From assembly GCF_000347635.1 (NCBI RefSeq), contig NC_020514.1:2108001-2172000 (forward strand): 64,000 nt of DNA, read 5' to 3'. This stretch comes from Paraglaciecola psychrophila 170 (lineage in GTDB: Bacteria > Pseudomonadota > Gammaproteobacteria > Enterobacterales > Alteromonadaceae). The position numbers and the translations under genes were made by a program. The notes under the pieces were generated by a model that was not told the origin of the DNA, searched no databases, and saw nothing but the letters and a program-made list of their open reading frames with translations. Below, piece by piece: positions 8,907 to 19,014 of this stretch. Every line of letters begins with the position of its first letter. Position 1 is the stretch's first letter.

Positions 8907-11900
8907 ATGTTTAAACCCAGTAAAGCAGTTGGCTTGTTATTGCTAATGTTCAGTGCACTTTTTTTAGTCGCTTGTGGGGGGACAGATATTGAGTCCGGAT
9001 CAAGTGAATTATTAACCTGTGATGTACCTAATGTTCCCAATTCAGCAAGCACTACGTGTGTTGCACCTCCGCCTTTTCTTTGTGATGCACCAACGGTACC
9101 AAATGAAACAAATGATGGTTGTGTCGTAGGCGCTGATCCCAGTGCACCTGATCCAGTAGCTAAGCCACAAGAAAATCAAGCCGTACTGTATTTTAATCGA
9201 GCAGCAGTGGGCGCCGATAACTCTAGCAATGACCCATCGTATGAAGGTTACAGGTTACATACTTGGAGTAATGACACTTGTAATGCTTATGCCGATTCTG
9301 ATACTGATTGGGCAAATAGTCGGGTTCACAACGGTGTTGATCCAAATTATGGTGCTTATTGGATCCTTGATTTAAAACCGAACTATGCAAGCACTGAAGG
9401 TGCTTGTGGTAATTTTATTATTCACATTGGCACCGAAGCCGCGGGTAAAGAAATGGGGGGCGGCGACTTTATGATGCCCTTGTCTCAAGATGATATTGAC
9501 TTCACTCGTATGAACTTTACGTTTTCTGGAGTGGCATCAGTTTTTGAATTTCCCATTACTTCACTAGGTGAACAGCCAGTTAAAATTGAAGGACAGGCTG
9601 CGCATTGGTTAGACGCGAATACATTGGTTTGGGATATCGACCCTGCGATTTTAGGCAGCGTTAAATTACATTATTCTGCGGCAGCTGATTTAAAAGTAGA
9701 CTTAGAGACAGGTTTGAGTGGCACAGTTGTGCCCTTAGAACAAATCGAACTGACAGCTGAACAACAAGCGATTGCTCCGCATTTAGCTTCATTGCCAGCG
9801 TTTCAAGGTACTTGGACCCCAGAAGATGCAAAACAAGTAGTCAAAACACAAGCCGTTTTAGCCGCTTATAATGCTGAAGATAAACTCAGTAGCGCTACGG
9901 GTATCCAATTGGCCAATGGTCTAGATCAATTGTATACCACTGGTGAAAGTGACGCCGATGAGGCGCAACTTGGTCCTATATACAATGAAGACGGTACTAT
10001 CACGGCTGCTCTATGGGCACCCACGGCTCAAGATATTAAGCTGAAGTTGTTTAACACCGACAAAACCTTAGCCACTACTTATGACATGATATTTGATGAT
10101 GTCACCGGCATTTGGTCTTATACAGGGGGCAGTGAGTTAGATCGTACTTTGTATCGATTTGAAGTAACGGTTTATCATGCAAAAGCACAAGGGTTACAAG
10201 TGTTAAACGTGACGGATCCCTATTCGGTAAGTTTATCTACTAATAGCCGTTTCTCACAATTCGTTAATCTAAATGATGATGACTTAAAACCTGAAGGTTG
10301 GGATTCGCATACTATTCCCACCATTAACAACTTTGAAGATGCTGTCATTTATGAAGGTCATATTCGTGACTTCAGTGTACGTGATGCAAGTACCACAGTA
10401 GCGAATCGTGGTAAATATATGGCTTTCACAGAAGCAGACAGCGCCCCTGTAAGACATCTTAAAACCTTGGCTGATAAGGGATTAACTCACTTCCATATGC
10501 TGCCGGCCAATGATATTGCTAGCATTGAAGAAGACTCGAGCAAAATTGTCGATATGAGCAGTACCTTAGATGACTTATGTAAGTTAAATAAGGATGCTGA
10601 AATTTGTGATGACACTTCCATCTCATCTTCAACAGTATTAGGTGAGTTGTTTGCCAGTTATGACCCAATTTCTGAAGCGGGTAAAGCTCAAGCTCTTGCC
10701 CAAGCTATGCGCGGTATTGACCAATTTAATTGGGGTTATGACCCTTACCATTTCAATGTGCCAGAGGGGAGTTATTCTTCTGATCCAGAAGGTGTGACGC
10801 GTATCAAAGAAATGCGCGCTATGAACCAAGCTTTACATACAATGGGCTTACGTGTGGCACTAGATGTTGTCTATAACCATACTAATGCCTCTGAGTTAAA
10901 TGGTAAGTCTGTGTTGGATAAAGTGGTTCCTGGTTATTACCACCGATATGCAACTGACACTGGCGCTATCGTTCGTGAAACCTGCTGTGACGATACCGAA
11001 CCTCGCAATGCCATGATGCAGAAACTCATGCAAGACTCATTAGTGTTGTGGACCACACAGTATAAGTTTGATTCATTCCGTTTTGACATTATGAGCCAAG
11101 CTACAAAAACGACCATGGTCGACTTGTTTGACACGATTAAAATGTACGATGCAGATAATTACTTCTACGGTGAAGGTTGGATCAAGGAAGATCGTGGCTA
11201 TGAACAAGCCACTCAGGCTAATATGTCTGGCACTGAAATTGGTACTTTTAACGACCGCATTCGTGAAGCCGTGCGCCAAGGATACATATTTAGCAAAGAG
11301 CCAAGCGATGCTGCTTTGTCTGCTCAAGACCGAGTGAAAATGAGTTTAGCGGGTACCTTAGCTGACTTTGTATTGGAAGATTTTAATGGTGTGGCATCAA
11401 CTACAAGTAGCATTGGCGGTTATGCAACTGACCCAGCTGACATTATCAACTACGTGTCTAAGCACGATAACGAAACATTATGGGATAAATTCAATTATGT
11501 GTTGCCCACAGATTTAACTTTAGCCCAGCGTGTTCGTGCCCAAAATGTGGCGGCAACCATTCCTTTAATGGCACAGGGTATTCCCTTCTTCCAGCTTGGC
11601 GGGGACCTACTTCGTTCAAAATCGATGGACAGAAATACCTATGACTCCGGCGATTGGTTCAGCTATGTGGATTTCACCAAAGAAAGCAACAACTGGAATG
11701 TGGGTTTACCTTTAGCTGAAGACAATCAGAGTAAATGGGCAGAAATTGGCTTGTTTATGAATAGCCCTGAGCGCGCTGCAACTATGACAGAAATTGAATT
11801 TGCCTCAGAAGTGTTTAATGAAATGTTGAGCATTCGTAGCAGTTCTTCTTTATTCCGTTTAACGACGGGTGCAGACATTATTGAGCGTATAGGTTTTCAT

Positions 11901-13241
11901 AATATTGGCAAACGCCAAATCCAAGGTCTAATTGTCATGAGTATCGATGACGGCTTGTCAGGGGACGCAGATATGCCTCGCGCTGATATCGACCCTATGC
12001 TTGATGCAGTCGTCGTCATAGTTAACTCCAGTTACGAAGAACAATCTCATACTGTTCCAACCGCAGCTGGTTTTGAGTTACATATGACTCAGGCATCGTC
12101 TATTGACCCCACTGTGCGAGGTGCTTATTTTACAGCCGGTTCAGAAGAGGGCACATTTACAGTGCCAGCTTTAACGACAGCTGTATTTGTTAAACCGCAA
12201 ATGGGTGCTCAGGGTGTGGGCTTATCTGCCTATGCTACATCAGGCGCACCAGACGTAGTGCCTTTCGGTAGCACAACCGTGTTTGTTCGTGGTGGCATAA
12301 ACGATTGGGGTGAGTCAAACCCAATGACTTATGCAGGTAACGGCGTATACGAGTCTGTTATTACTGTTGCCCCTGGTGAGTATGAGTTTAAAGTTGCCTC
12401 GTCTGATTGGTCAACGGTGGATTTTGGTGCTGGCAATCAAATAGTTGAACTAGGCACTGACAAAGAGCTGAATCGTGGTGGTGCAAACTTAATGCTTAAT
12501 CTTACACAAGAAGCGACACTTAAATTCAGCCTAGACGCCAGTGATACTCAAGCACCTATTATCAACGTAGACTTCGAAGAGCCATTTTTTGGCACAACAG
12601 TATTTGTGCGTGGTGGCATCAATGGTTGGGGCGAAGATGATCCTATGGAGTATGCAGTAGGTGGTCGATACACTGCCACTATAGATGTGACAGCTGGCTC
12701 CTATGAGTTCAAAGTTGCGTCATCGGATTGGTCTACAGTGGATTATGGCTCTGCTGACTCCGATACAATGACGGTAGTAGGTGTAACTAAAGACGTAGCA
12801 GTGAGCGGCAATAACCTCGCCATCACCTTTGATGTCGATGGTAGTTATACTTTCTTATTTGATGCCTCTGATTTAAGCGCACCCACGGTTTCAGTGTTTA
12901 ATGCCCAGATGTTCGGTGATACCACGGTGTTTATCCGTGGTGGCATGAATGCTTGGGGAGAAACCGATGCTTTAATCTACGATGGTAATGGTGCGTACTC
13001 TGCAGAATTAGCCATTGATGCTGGTAGTTATGAGTTTAAGGTCGCGTCTTCTGATTGGTCAACGGTTAATCTTGGTGGCAGTGGTGAAAATACGGCAATC
13101 AGTGTTGATGTACCAAAGTCCATAGTAGCCCAAGGCAATAACTTGGCGATTGATATCCCCGCTAGCAGTATTTATAAGTTTACTGTTGTCGGTCCTGACC
13201 CCTCTGCTCCCATAGTAACAGTGAGTGAAGTGACACCTTAG
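8907..13241 (+). CDS. lipoprotein pullulanase-type GH13 enzyme with C-terminal repeats
   Basis: Start chosen at ATG 8907: it has GGAG nine bases upstream and gives a proper lipoprotein signal (lipobox LVAC), whereas the longer in-frame start at 8793 would add 38 non-signal residues. After the lipid anchor come an N-terminal PUD/CBM41-like starch-binding domain (VLYFNRAA, EGYRLHTW), a CBM48-like domain (AALWAPTAQ) and a GH13 barrel. Catalytic motifs are DVVYNH, FRFDIM (nucleophile D727), GEGW (acid/base E756) and KHDNE (D854); NWGYDP is typical of debranching enzymes. The last ~325 residues are three equal 108-aa repeats. Expected role: cell-surface cleavage of alpha-1,6 bonds in starch, glycogen or pullulan, feeding the upstream receptor. 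Confidence 0.93.
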   Translation: MFKPSKAVGLLLLMFSALFLVACGGTDIESGSSELLTCDVPNVPNSASTTCVAPPPFLCDAPTVPNETNDGCVVGADPSAPDPVAKPQENQAVLYFNRAAVGADNSSNDPSYEGYRLHTWSNDTCNAYADSDTDWANSRVHNGVDPNYGAYWILDLKPNYASTEGACGNFIIHIGTEAAGKEMGGGDFMMPLSQDDIDFTRMNFTFSGVASVFEFPITSLGEQPVKIEGQAAHWLDANTLVWDIDPAILGSVKLHYSAAADLKVDLETGLSGTVVPLEQIELTAEQQAIAPHLASLPAFQGTWTPEDAKQVVKTQAVLAAYNAEDKLSSATGIQLANGLDQLYTTGESDADEAQLGPIYNEDGTITAALWAPTAQDIKLKLFNTDKTLATTYDMIFDDVTGIWSYTGGSELDRTLYRFEVTVYHAKAQGLQVLNVTDPYSVSLSTNSRFSQFVNLNDDDLKPEGWDSHTIPTINNFEDAVIYEGHIRDFSVRDASTTVANRGKYMAFTEADSAPVRHLKTLADKGLTHFHMLPANDIASIEEDSSKIVDMSSTLDDLCKLNKDAEICDDTSISSSTVLGELFASYDPISEAGKAQALAQAMRGIDQFNWGYDPYHFNVPEGSYSSDPEGVTRIKEMRAMNQALHTMGLRVALDVVYNHTNASELNGKSVLDKVVPGYYHRYATDTGAIVRETCCDDTEPRNAMMQKLMQDSLVLWTTQYKFDSFRFDIMSQATKTTMVDLFDTIKMYDADNYFYGEGWIKEDRGYEQATQANMSGTEIGTFNDRIREAVRQGYIFSKEPSDAALSAQDRVKMSLAGTLADFVLEDFNGVASTTSSIGGYATDPADIINYVSKHDNETLWDKFNYVLPTDLTLAQRVRAQNVAATIPLMAQGIPFFQLGGDLLRSKSMDRNTYDSGDWFSYVDFTKESNNWNVGLPLAEDNQSKWAEIGLFMNSPERAATMTEIEFASEVFNEMLSIRSSSSLFRLTTGADIIERIGFHNIGKRQIQGLIVMSIDDGLSGDADMPRADIDPMLDAVVVIVNSSYEEQSHTVPTAAGFELHMTQASSIDPTVRGAYFTAGSEEGTFTVPALTTAVFVKPQMGAQGVGLSAYATSGAPDVVPFGSTTVFVRGGINDWGESNPMTYAGNGVYESVITVAPGEYEFKVASSDWSTVDFGAGNQIVELGTDKELNRGGANLMLNLTQEATLKFSLDASDTQAPIINVDFEEPFFGTTVFVRGGINGWGEDDPMEYAVGGRYTATIDVTAGSYEFKVASSDWSTVDYGSADSDTMTVVGVTKDVAVSGNNLAITFDVDGSYTFLFDASDLSAPTVSVFNAQMFGDTTVFIRGGMNAWGETDALIYDGNGAYSAELAIDAGSYEFKVASSDWSTVNLGGSGENTAISVDVPKSIVAQGNNLAIDIPASSIYKFTVVGPDPSAPIVTVSEVTP
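12264..13238 (+). repeat. three 324-bp (108-aa) tandem modules in pullulanase
   Basis: Modules begin at 12264, 12588 and 12912, exactly 324 bases apart, each starting FG-(x)-TTVF(V/I)RGG and continuing with EFKVASSDWSTV. They resemble small Ig-like carbohydrate-binding modules of starch enzymes, but I cannot assign a CBM family. The last one ends at the stop codon. Identical spacing with diverged codons suggests old duplication under selection. Confidence 0.85.
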
Positions 13242-13288
13242 TTAACTCGTATCTAATCGTGTCTAATCGTAATGTTGCTTAAAATCCT

Positions 13289-13316
13289 AGCCGCTTCCAA
13301 GGGGAGCGGCTTTTTA
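13289..13316 (+). terminator. rho-independent terminator after pullulanase
   Basis: AGCCGCT (13289-13295) pairs with AGCGGCT (13305-13311), followed by TTTTT. It ends the receptor-pullulanase transcript, so the alpha-amylase is probably transcribed separately. Confidence 0.85.
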
Positions 13317-13393
13317 ATAAAAAGAGTGAGTTAGGCTATGGAAGATTATTATGCGTTGCAACCGCTCGCCTAACACTCTACATCAAACACATG

Positions 13394-13414
13394 CCAACGT
13401 TTAAACGTTTGGCT
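13394..13414 (+). promoter_or_regulatory. LacI-type double palindrome upstream of amylase
   Basis: The 14-bp perfect palindrome AACGTTTAAACGTT (13396-13409) sits in a larger imperfect one flanked by GCC and GGC. It contains two CG-centred half-overlapping sites (CCAACGTTTAA and TTAAACGTTTGG), the type bound by LacI-family sugar regulators. It ends 33 bases before the amylase ATG, a good position for repression. The regulator itself is not in the window. Confidence 0.5.
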
Positions 13415-13446
13415 CAAACTAATTTAGTATTTTAGGAACGTTATCG

Positions 13447-16128
13447 ATGCCTTCTTTTGTTCGAGTAACTATTTTCAGTGGTTTATTACTCGGTATTACG
13501 ATTATTTTGTACGCCTGTCAGCCTCAGACGTCTATGCAAACAAATACAAACAACTGTGAGCTAGACTTCAGCTGTGCTAAAGAATTATTGCTCCATGTCG
13601 CTTCACCTAAATGGCAAGATCAAATTATCTATTTTTTAATGATTGATAGGTTTGCTGATGGTGACTCGTCTAATAATGACCAAGGGGTAGGGGTATTTGA
13701 TCCTTCTAAAGAGAGTCATTATAGCGGCGGTGATTTGAGGGGGATTATTGAACGCATCGAGTACATAAAAAACCTAGGAGCCACAACTGTTTGGACCACA
13801 CCACAGGTGGCCAATCAATGGTGGGATCCGCTAGTAAACTACAGCGGTTACCATGGTTATTGGGCTCGTGATTTTAAGTCGGTGGATGAACACTACGGTA
13901 GTTTGCTGGACTATCAACAATTATCCAGTGCGTTACACAAAAAAGGCATGTATTTGATCCAGGATGTTGTGGTCAATCACACCGGTAACTTTTTCAGCTA
14001 CCAAGGAGGCTATGACCCTGATGATCCTACTAAAAATATTGTTTTAAATTCCGAATCACAACCTAGCAGCAGCCCCACTCAATTTCCTTTTAATCAAAAT
14101 GATGTGACTAATCCTGAACATAGAGCTGCCAATATTTTTAATTGGACTCCGAGTATTCAAGACTTTTCTATTCCTGTGCAGGAAACCACTTATCAAACTG
14201 CGGATTTAGATGACCTAAACACCCTGAATCCCTTGGTACGTAAAGCGCTAAAAGAATCGTTCGGATTTTGGATAAAAAAGGCCGGCGTTGATGGCATAAG
14301 GATTGATACCGCCAAGTATGTAGAAAAAGAGTTTTATGAGGACTTTTTACATGCAGCAGATGGGCTTGAAGCCATTGCTAAACAAACAGGTAAAGATCAG
14401 TTTTTGAGTTTTGGCGAAATCTATCAGACGTCAGAACCTTTTAGTGACAATGGTGAGCGTAAACTCAGTGAATACGTAAGTGATGACCAGATTAAAAGGA
14501 TGTCTGCCGCTATAGGTTTTCCGCTTTACAAAGAAATCAGTCGAGTCTTTGCTGGTGGTGCGCCTACAGCCTACATGAGTTATCGGTTACAAGCGCAGAT
14601 GGAAAATTTCGACAATCCCTTTTTGATTGCTAATTTTATTGATAATCACGATGTTGAACGCTTTTTAGCGGCGGGTAACATCAATGGTTTTAAACAAGCT
14701 TACGCGTTAATGATGACGGTGCCGGGTATTCCTATTATCTATCAGGGGGATGAACAAAGTTTTAGACATAGTCGTCAGGCCATGTTTGCTGGAGGTTATT
14801 TAAGTTCTCAAGACCAGTTCAACCAGCAATCCTCTATGTACCAGTTTATTCAAAAGCTGGCAGACATACGTAAAACCCATAAAGTATTCAGCCGCGGTAA
14901 CCTGCAAGTCTTAAAAGATAATGCGGCAGGTCCCGGGGTACTGGTTTATAAACGCAATTATAAGACCCCGGACGGGGAACAGGTCGCATATGTGATTTTT
15001 AATACCGCCAAACAAGACATCTTACTAAATAACCTACAAACAGATTTCACTTCTACAAATCCCGGCCAAATATTAGCCAGTCAGTTTTTGACTGAAGAGT
15101 TGGTTTTCGATCAACAGGGCCTCCTGACCAGCGTTTTACCTGCCCAGTCGTTTGTTATTGTGATAGGCGAAGTGAAAGGTACAAGCATAGGGATACCTAA
15201 CCACACCGTGAGTGTTGCAGCTATAGAAATTACAGATATCAAACAACAATATATTAATCTTAGTCAGGCTAAAATATCAGGTGTCAGTGCATTGATTAAT
15301 ACTGAGCTGCTAAGAGTGATTGACGGGAAGTTAGGCGACGCTAAGGTGTTTAAAACCGATACTCAAGGTAATTGGAACATTGATTTACCTGTCACTGATT
15401 ATGGTCAACATCAACACTCTGTTGAGATATTTTCACCGGCAAATAACCGTGTATCAAAAGCCTATTATTATAAAACCAGCTCTAGCCAGATTGACTACAG
15501 TGCAACTCAAAAAGATCCTCTGGGAGATGACACCGGTCCAACAGGAAAATATATCAAACCCCTAGATAGCAGCGTGGGTTGTCAAATGGATATAAGACAA
15601 GTTAATGCACGTGCTGGTGGTGCGGTTTTGAAACTAGATATTCAAATGTGTGACGTATCGACCTTATGGGCACCACCCAATGGTTTTGATCATGTATCTT
15701 TCAATATATTTTTTGACTTAAAGGGGAAACAGGGGCAGCGAGGTAATCGAGCATTGCCCTTTTTAAATGCAGAATTTCCTAGTCAGCAACGTTGGGATTT
15801 AGCGCATATGGCTTTTGGTTGGGGCAATTATTTGTATTGGTCTGATGCAGCAAGCGTAAATAGTGAAGGTACTAAACCGGGTATCTCTCCAAAAATTGAA
15901 GTCAACACGTTAACCAATAGCATCAGTTTTACCTATGACGGTAACCAATTGGGCATAAACGATTGGCAAGAAACTACTTTATATATCACTACTTGGGATA
16001 AAAGTGGTGAGGGCAATTACCGCGATTTACAATTGACCTCGGACAATTGGCGATTTTCAGGAGCCGCTAGTTCTGCTCCGAAAATTCTTGATGATCTAAT
16101 CATTAATTTAGCAGCACATCCCCAATAG
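13447..16128 (+). CDS. lipoprotein alpha-amylase with glucodextranase-type C-terminal module
   Basis: The 893-aa GH13 enzyme has a lipoprotein signal (lipobox LYAC, residues ~21-24), so it is probably surface- or outer-membrane-anchored. The catalytic barrel shows IYFLMIDRFADGD, the DVVVNHTGN region, GIRIDTAK (nucleophile D287), FGEIY (acid/base E324) and FIDNHD (D402). An Ig-like linker region follows. From residue ~700 the sequence DPLGDDTGPTGKY starts a module like the C-terminal domain of glucodextranase (PF09985), found in several bacterial amylases. It should hydrolyse alpha-1,4-glucans outside the cell to oligosaccharides for the neighbouring receptor. A LacI-type palindrome lies just upstream. 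Confidence 0.92.
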   Translation: MPSFVRVTIFSGLLLGITIILYACQPQTSMQTNTNNCELDFSCAKELLLHVASPKWQDQIIYFLMIDRFADGDSSNNDQGVGVFDPSKESHYSGGDLRGIIERIEYIKNLGATTVWTTPQVANQWWDPLVNYSGYHGYWARDFKSVDEHYGSLLDYQQLSSALHKKGMYLIQDVVVNHTGNFFSYQGGYDPDDPTKNIVLNSESQPSSSPTQFPFNQNDVTNPEHRAANIFNWTPSIQDFSIPVQETTYQTADLDDLNTLNPLVRKALKESFGFWIKKAGVDGIRIDTAKYVEKEFYEDFLHAADGLEAIAKQTGKDQFLSFGEIYQTSEPFSDNGERKLSEYVSDDQIKRMSAAIGFPLYKEISRVFAGGAPTAYMSYRLQAQMENFDNPFLIANFIDNHDVERFLAAGNINGFKQAYALMMTVPGIPIIYQGDEQSFRHSRQAMFAGGYLSSQDQFNQQSSMYQFIQKLADIRKTHKVFSRGNLQVLKDNAAGPGVLVYKRNYKTPDGEQVAYVIFNTAKQDILLNNLQTDFTSTNPGQILASQFLTEELVFDQQGLLTSVLPAQSFVIVIGEVKGTSIGIPNHTVSVAAIEITDIKQQYINLSQAKISGVSALINTELLRVIDGKLGDAKVFKTDTQGNWNIDLPVTDYGQHQHSVEIFSPANNRVSKAYYYKTSSSQIDYSATQKDPLGDDTGPTGKYIKPLDSSVGCQMDIRQVNARAGGAVLKLDIQMCDVSTLWAPPNGFDHVSFNIFFDLKGKQGQRGNRALPFLNAEFPSQQRWDLAHMAFGWGNYLYWSDAASVNSEGTKPGISPKIEVNTLTNSISFTYDGNQLGINDWQETTLYITTWDKSGEGNYRDLQLTSDNWRFSGAASSAPKILDDLIINLAAHPQ

Positions 16129-16172
16129 TAAGATAATCTAGAAGAGTATGTTAGATAGCTATAATTGATTTT

Positions 16173-16931
16173 TTAGGCCATTGAGCTCAGGTTATTTAAG
16201 TAATGGTTCAAAAAATCAGGAAGCTCGCCAGGGTGCTCGATAATATAGTCAGGTGTTATGCCCAGTGTTTTATCAAAGGATTGATTGTGGCGCACCCAAA
16301 CTGATTTGATACTGCTGGCATTAGCACCGCCAATATCTGGGGTAAGTCCATCGCCAACATGTATCACCTCATGATTTTCACAGGCGGCTAATCTTAGGGC
16401 TTTTGTAAAAATAGAGCGTGCGGGTTTTTGCTGTTTTTCCTGGCCTCCAATAATTATATGGTCAACATGTTGGGCAAGATTTACCCGCTGCACCTTGGGC
16501 ACCTGAGAAAAAACGGGGCCATTAGTAATCACTACTAGTGTCATGCGTTTTCTCATATCTCTAAGAAACAGCTCAATACCTGGGAAAAAATCAAAGGCAG
16601 CCAGTCGTTCATTATCAAAGCAGTTTTGAAGTAAAAGCGCATTTTTCACCGTGATTGCTGGCTGCTGCATATCGGCCAGTAAATCTTGAATCAACTGCAC
16701 CCGAAATTCATCTTCACTGTGTTGCTCAATAATTGGCATATACCTTTGTTGTTGCACAGGGGTCCATTGCCGATAAATACCTTGTACATAACGTTCTACG
16801 AATTGCTCGCTATGCAAAGAATTGCCGCACATGGATTGAGCTCTCTGGGAAAGCTCCCGTTTGGCAATATCGTTAGCCTTGCTGGTATCGCATAATGTTT
16901 CGTCCATATCCAAAAACAGCGCTTTTAGCAC
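16173..16931 (-). CDS. HAD-family phosphatase (YjjG/NANP-like)
   Basis: The protein has all four HAD motifs: LFLDMDETLCD near the N-terminus (nucleophile and general acid Asp), VVITNG (motif II), the lysine of QQKPARS (motif III) and GDGLTPDIGGA (motif IV). A helical cap follows motif I. This fits subfamily IA phosphatases such as the nucleotidase YjjG or N-acylneuraminate-9-phosphatase; the substrate cannot be read from sequence. The start is set at GTG 16931 because GGAG precedes it at good distance and the HAD motif then begins 4 residues in. An ATG at 16982 would add 17 residues unlike the family. Convergent with the amylase. Confidence 0.85.
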   Translation of the reverse strand: MLKALFLDMDETLCDTSKANDIAKRELSQRAQSMCGNSLHSEQFVERYVQGIYRQWTPVQQQRYMPIIEQHSEDEFRVQLIQDLLADMQQPAITVKNALLLQNCFDNERLAAFDFFPGIELFLRDMRKRMTLVVITNGPVFSQVPKVQRVNLAQHVDHIIIGGQEKQQKPARSIFTKALRLAACENHEVIHVGDGLTPDIGGANASSIKSVWVRHNQSFDKTLGITPDYIIEHPGELPDFLNHYLNNLSSMA

Positions 16932-17474
16932 AAGTACTCCAATTAATAGTGGTTGATTTGGGGGGTCTTCAGCTCGGAACAAAGACGTTACACAATTTAT
17001 ACATCAATAATCGAGTCAATAAATACTAAACGTTACTGCTGTTCTGTACAACATTTCTGGATTATCAATCTATTAGGACAGCCAACCTCGCAAACAGGTA
17101 AAATGTTTGGCGATAAGCTTCAATGAACAATCACCAGTTTGATGGACGAATATTAATTTACTAGTTAACTAATTTTGAAAACAGTTTTTATCAAACTTGG
17201 ATCTGATTAATGTCTAGAGGTAATGTTTAGGTTCTCATGAAAATAGATGATTGTTGTCTTGTGATTTCGCGCAAATGTCCTAAATCAACCTATCTCTTTT
17301 ACACATTCTTTAAGGTGTTAGCGGAAAACCAATCATCTAATATTCGATGGGCCGTAAATCAGGTACTTAATAAGTTGTTAAGCTTGGCAATCATTCATGT
17401 GCCTCTGAAATTGACCTGAGGCAAGAGCAAAGGCATGTACATTTATGACTTAGAGTTGTTCGAAATATAATAAA
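16932..17474. other. intergenic, nothing recognised
   Basis: Between the HAD and TauE genes. Only a 60-codon open frame (17237-17419, +) without Shine-Dalgarno or recognisable sequence is present. It probably holds the HAD promoter near 16990-17050; no repeat or RNA was seen. Confidence 0.5.
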
Positions 17475-18248
17475 CTAGCCTGCGTAAACATCAAAAAAGA
17501 AATACACAGTGGAAGCAATACTCACCAGAATTACAAAATACCTGATGTGTTTTTGAGGTAGTTGGCGTGATACATTTGCCGCTACATATCCCCCTGCTAA
17601 GGTGCCAAATAATACAAAAATCCCTTCATACCAAGCAATCACATCATTATAAATAAACAGCAAGATAGCAACCAATGAGACTGCAGACGATACTAATAAT
17701 TTTAGACCATTCATGGCGTTGATATTGGTATGGCCAGCTAACGCTAAATAGCTAAGTGTAATGATGCCCAGACCCGCGTTGAAAAACCCACCATAGGTCG
17801 ACACCCCCAATAGTATGATGACTAATAAAACTTTGCCGATGGTTGAAGCGTGTCTGCGATCAGAGGCTATTTTTTTAAACCCCGAATTAATATTACCGCC
17901 AAAAATAAACAACACGGTAGCAAATAACAGCAACCAAGGGATCGCCTCTTGAAACACTTTTTCAGGTGTTTGCAACAATAACCAGGCACCGGCAATACCG
18001 CCAATCAAGCTAATGAAGATGATTAGGGGGAGTTCATCTTTATGCTTAGCAAGCTCTTTTCGAAAGGCATAAGTACCGCTCATATAACCGGCGCATGACG
18101 CAAATGTGTTGGTCGCATTTGCCACAATGGGAGGAAGTCCGAAAAAAATTAGTGCAGGGAATGTAATGAAACTACCTCCGCCTGCAACTGAATTAAGCAC
18201 ACCGCCAAAAAAGCCCGCAAGAAAGAGCAATACCAGTTCAAATGACAT
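17475..18248 (-). CDS. TauE/SafE (TSUP) family membrane transporter
   Basis: The 257-aa integral membrane protein has about eight hydrophobic segments and the duplicated TSUP pattern: GFFGGVLNSVAGGGSFITFP in the first half and GGFFNAGLGIITLSYLAL in the second. The family (PF01925) exports sulfite, sulfoacetate or other small sulfur/organic anions. The substrate is unknown here. ATG 18248 starts directly before the first membrane segment, as in relatives; an ATG at 18302 would add 18 residues. Neither start has a strong ribosome site. No neighbour points to a pathway. Confidence 0.85.
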   Translation of the reverse strand: MSFELVLLFLAGFFGGVLNSVAGGGSFITFPALIFFGLPPIVANATNTFASCAGYMSGTYAFRKELAKHKDELPLIIFISLIGGIAGAWLLLQTPEKVFQEAIPWLLLFATVLFIFGGNINSGFKKIASDRRHASTIGKVLLVIILLGVSTYGGFFNAGLGIITLSYLALAGHTNINAMNGLKLLVSSAVSLVAILLFIYNDVIAWYEGIFVLFGTLAGGYVAANVSRQLPQKHIRYFVILVSIASTVYFFFDVYAG

Positions 18249-18302
18249 ATTTAACAACAAGCCTGCAAGTATGAAAAGACGCAGACCATAACACATCCGC
18301 AT

Positions 18303-18853
18303 TAAAGGCTATTTTGATAATGTCTAAACAAAGCCTTAGCGTTCGGTGCTAAAGCTGTCGTTATGGACCTACTCATTACTGGTACACTGCGAGATATCTT
18401 AAATCTAACAAACTTTGTGAGTATCGATTTACGTGACACAGATAGTATTTTTGAGACGTTTTCTGCGTTGAACACTTTGCAGGTTAAATTCGATAGTGTA
18501 GAGAACAGTTCAATATAAGTCTGCGATATTGCAAGCACTGATACGTAAACTGATATTGATACGTTATAAAAAGATGGGGGTAGTTCTAATAAAAGGGTGG
18601 TTAAAATCACACGTGTATGGTTTCCGCGCAGGGATTGAACGTAATATGGCTGAATTTGGGCCCGTATGCTTCCGAAAACTGAAGGAGGGCGAGGGTGGCT
18701 GTTTTTGTAATGACTACTGCAACTGGATTGATGTGGCTTTCCATAATTTGAAAACGTAATTCCCCCGTATCTGAAGTTGCCGCAGACCTTATGAGCTAAA
18801 AAGAGTAAGCTATTCCACAATCACGTTATTGTAAAAGAACCTGTGACATCCAA
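18303..18853. other. intergenic, probably decayed DNA
   Basis: Open frames occur on both strands (for example 18302-18820 minus and 18529-18759 plus), but none has a ribosome site, family motif or protein-like composition. The stretch adjoins a decarboxylase-like fossil and is best read as eroded sequence. Confidence 0.4.
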
Positions 18854-19014
18854 GACAATACCTTGACCTCACCGCCATTCACTGGTCATGGAATGACTCC
18901 GTGGCAGGTGTTACGCGAACACTGGTTTCCTACAAATTTTTCAACGGCAATAGTGTTTGAGTTAATGAGGGATGAACTCTTAGTTCTGGGTTAGAACTTA
19001 GCGACTTTGCAAGC
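18854..19014 (+). pseudogene. possible fossil of a glutamate decarboxylase-like gene
   Basis: One frame reads HGMTPWQVLREHW, then FELMRDELLVLG, a stop, and NLATL. The pattern 'ELxxDELxLDGxxxxNLAT' is characteristic of the N-terminal region of PLP-dependent glutamate decarboxylases (GadB type). A stop and a small deletion interrupt it and no catalytic domain follows. The match is short, so this is tentative. Confidence 0.3.

Noticed and set aside
17237..17419. 60-codon frame between HAD and TauE genes
   Set aside because: No Shine-Dalgarno, no family resemblance, isolated.
18302..18820. 172-codon open frame on the minus strand
   Set aside because: No ribosome site, odd composition, no recognisable motif, and it abuts the TauE start; treated as chance in eroded DNA.
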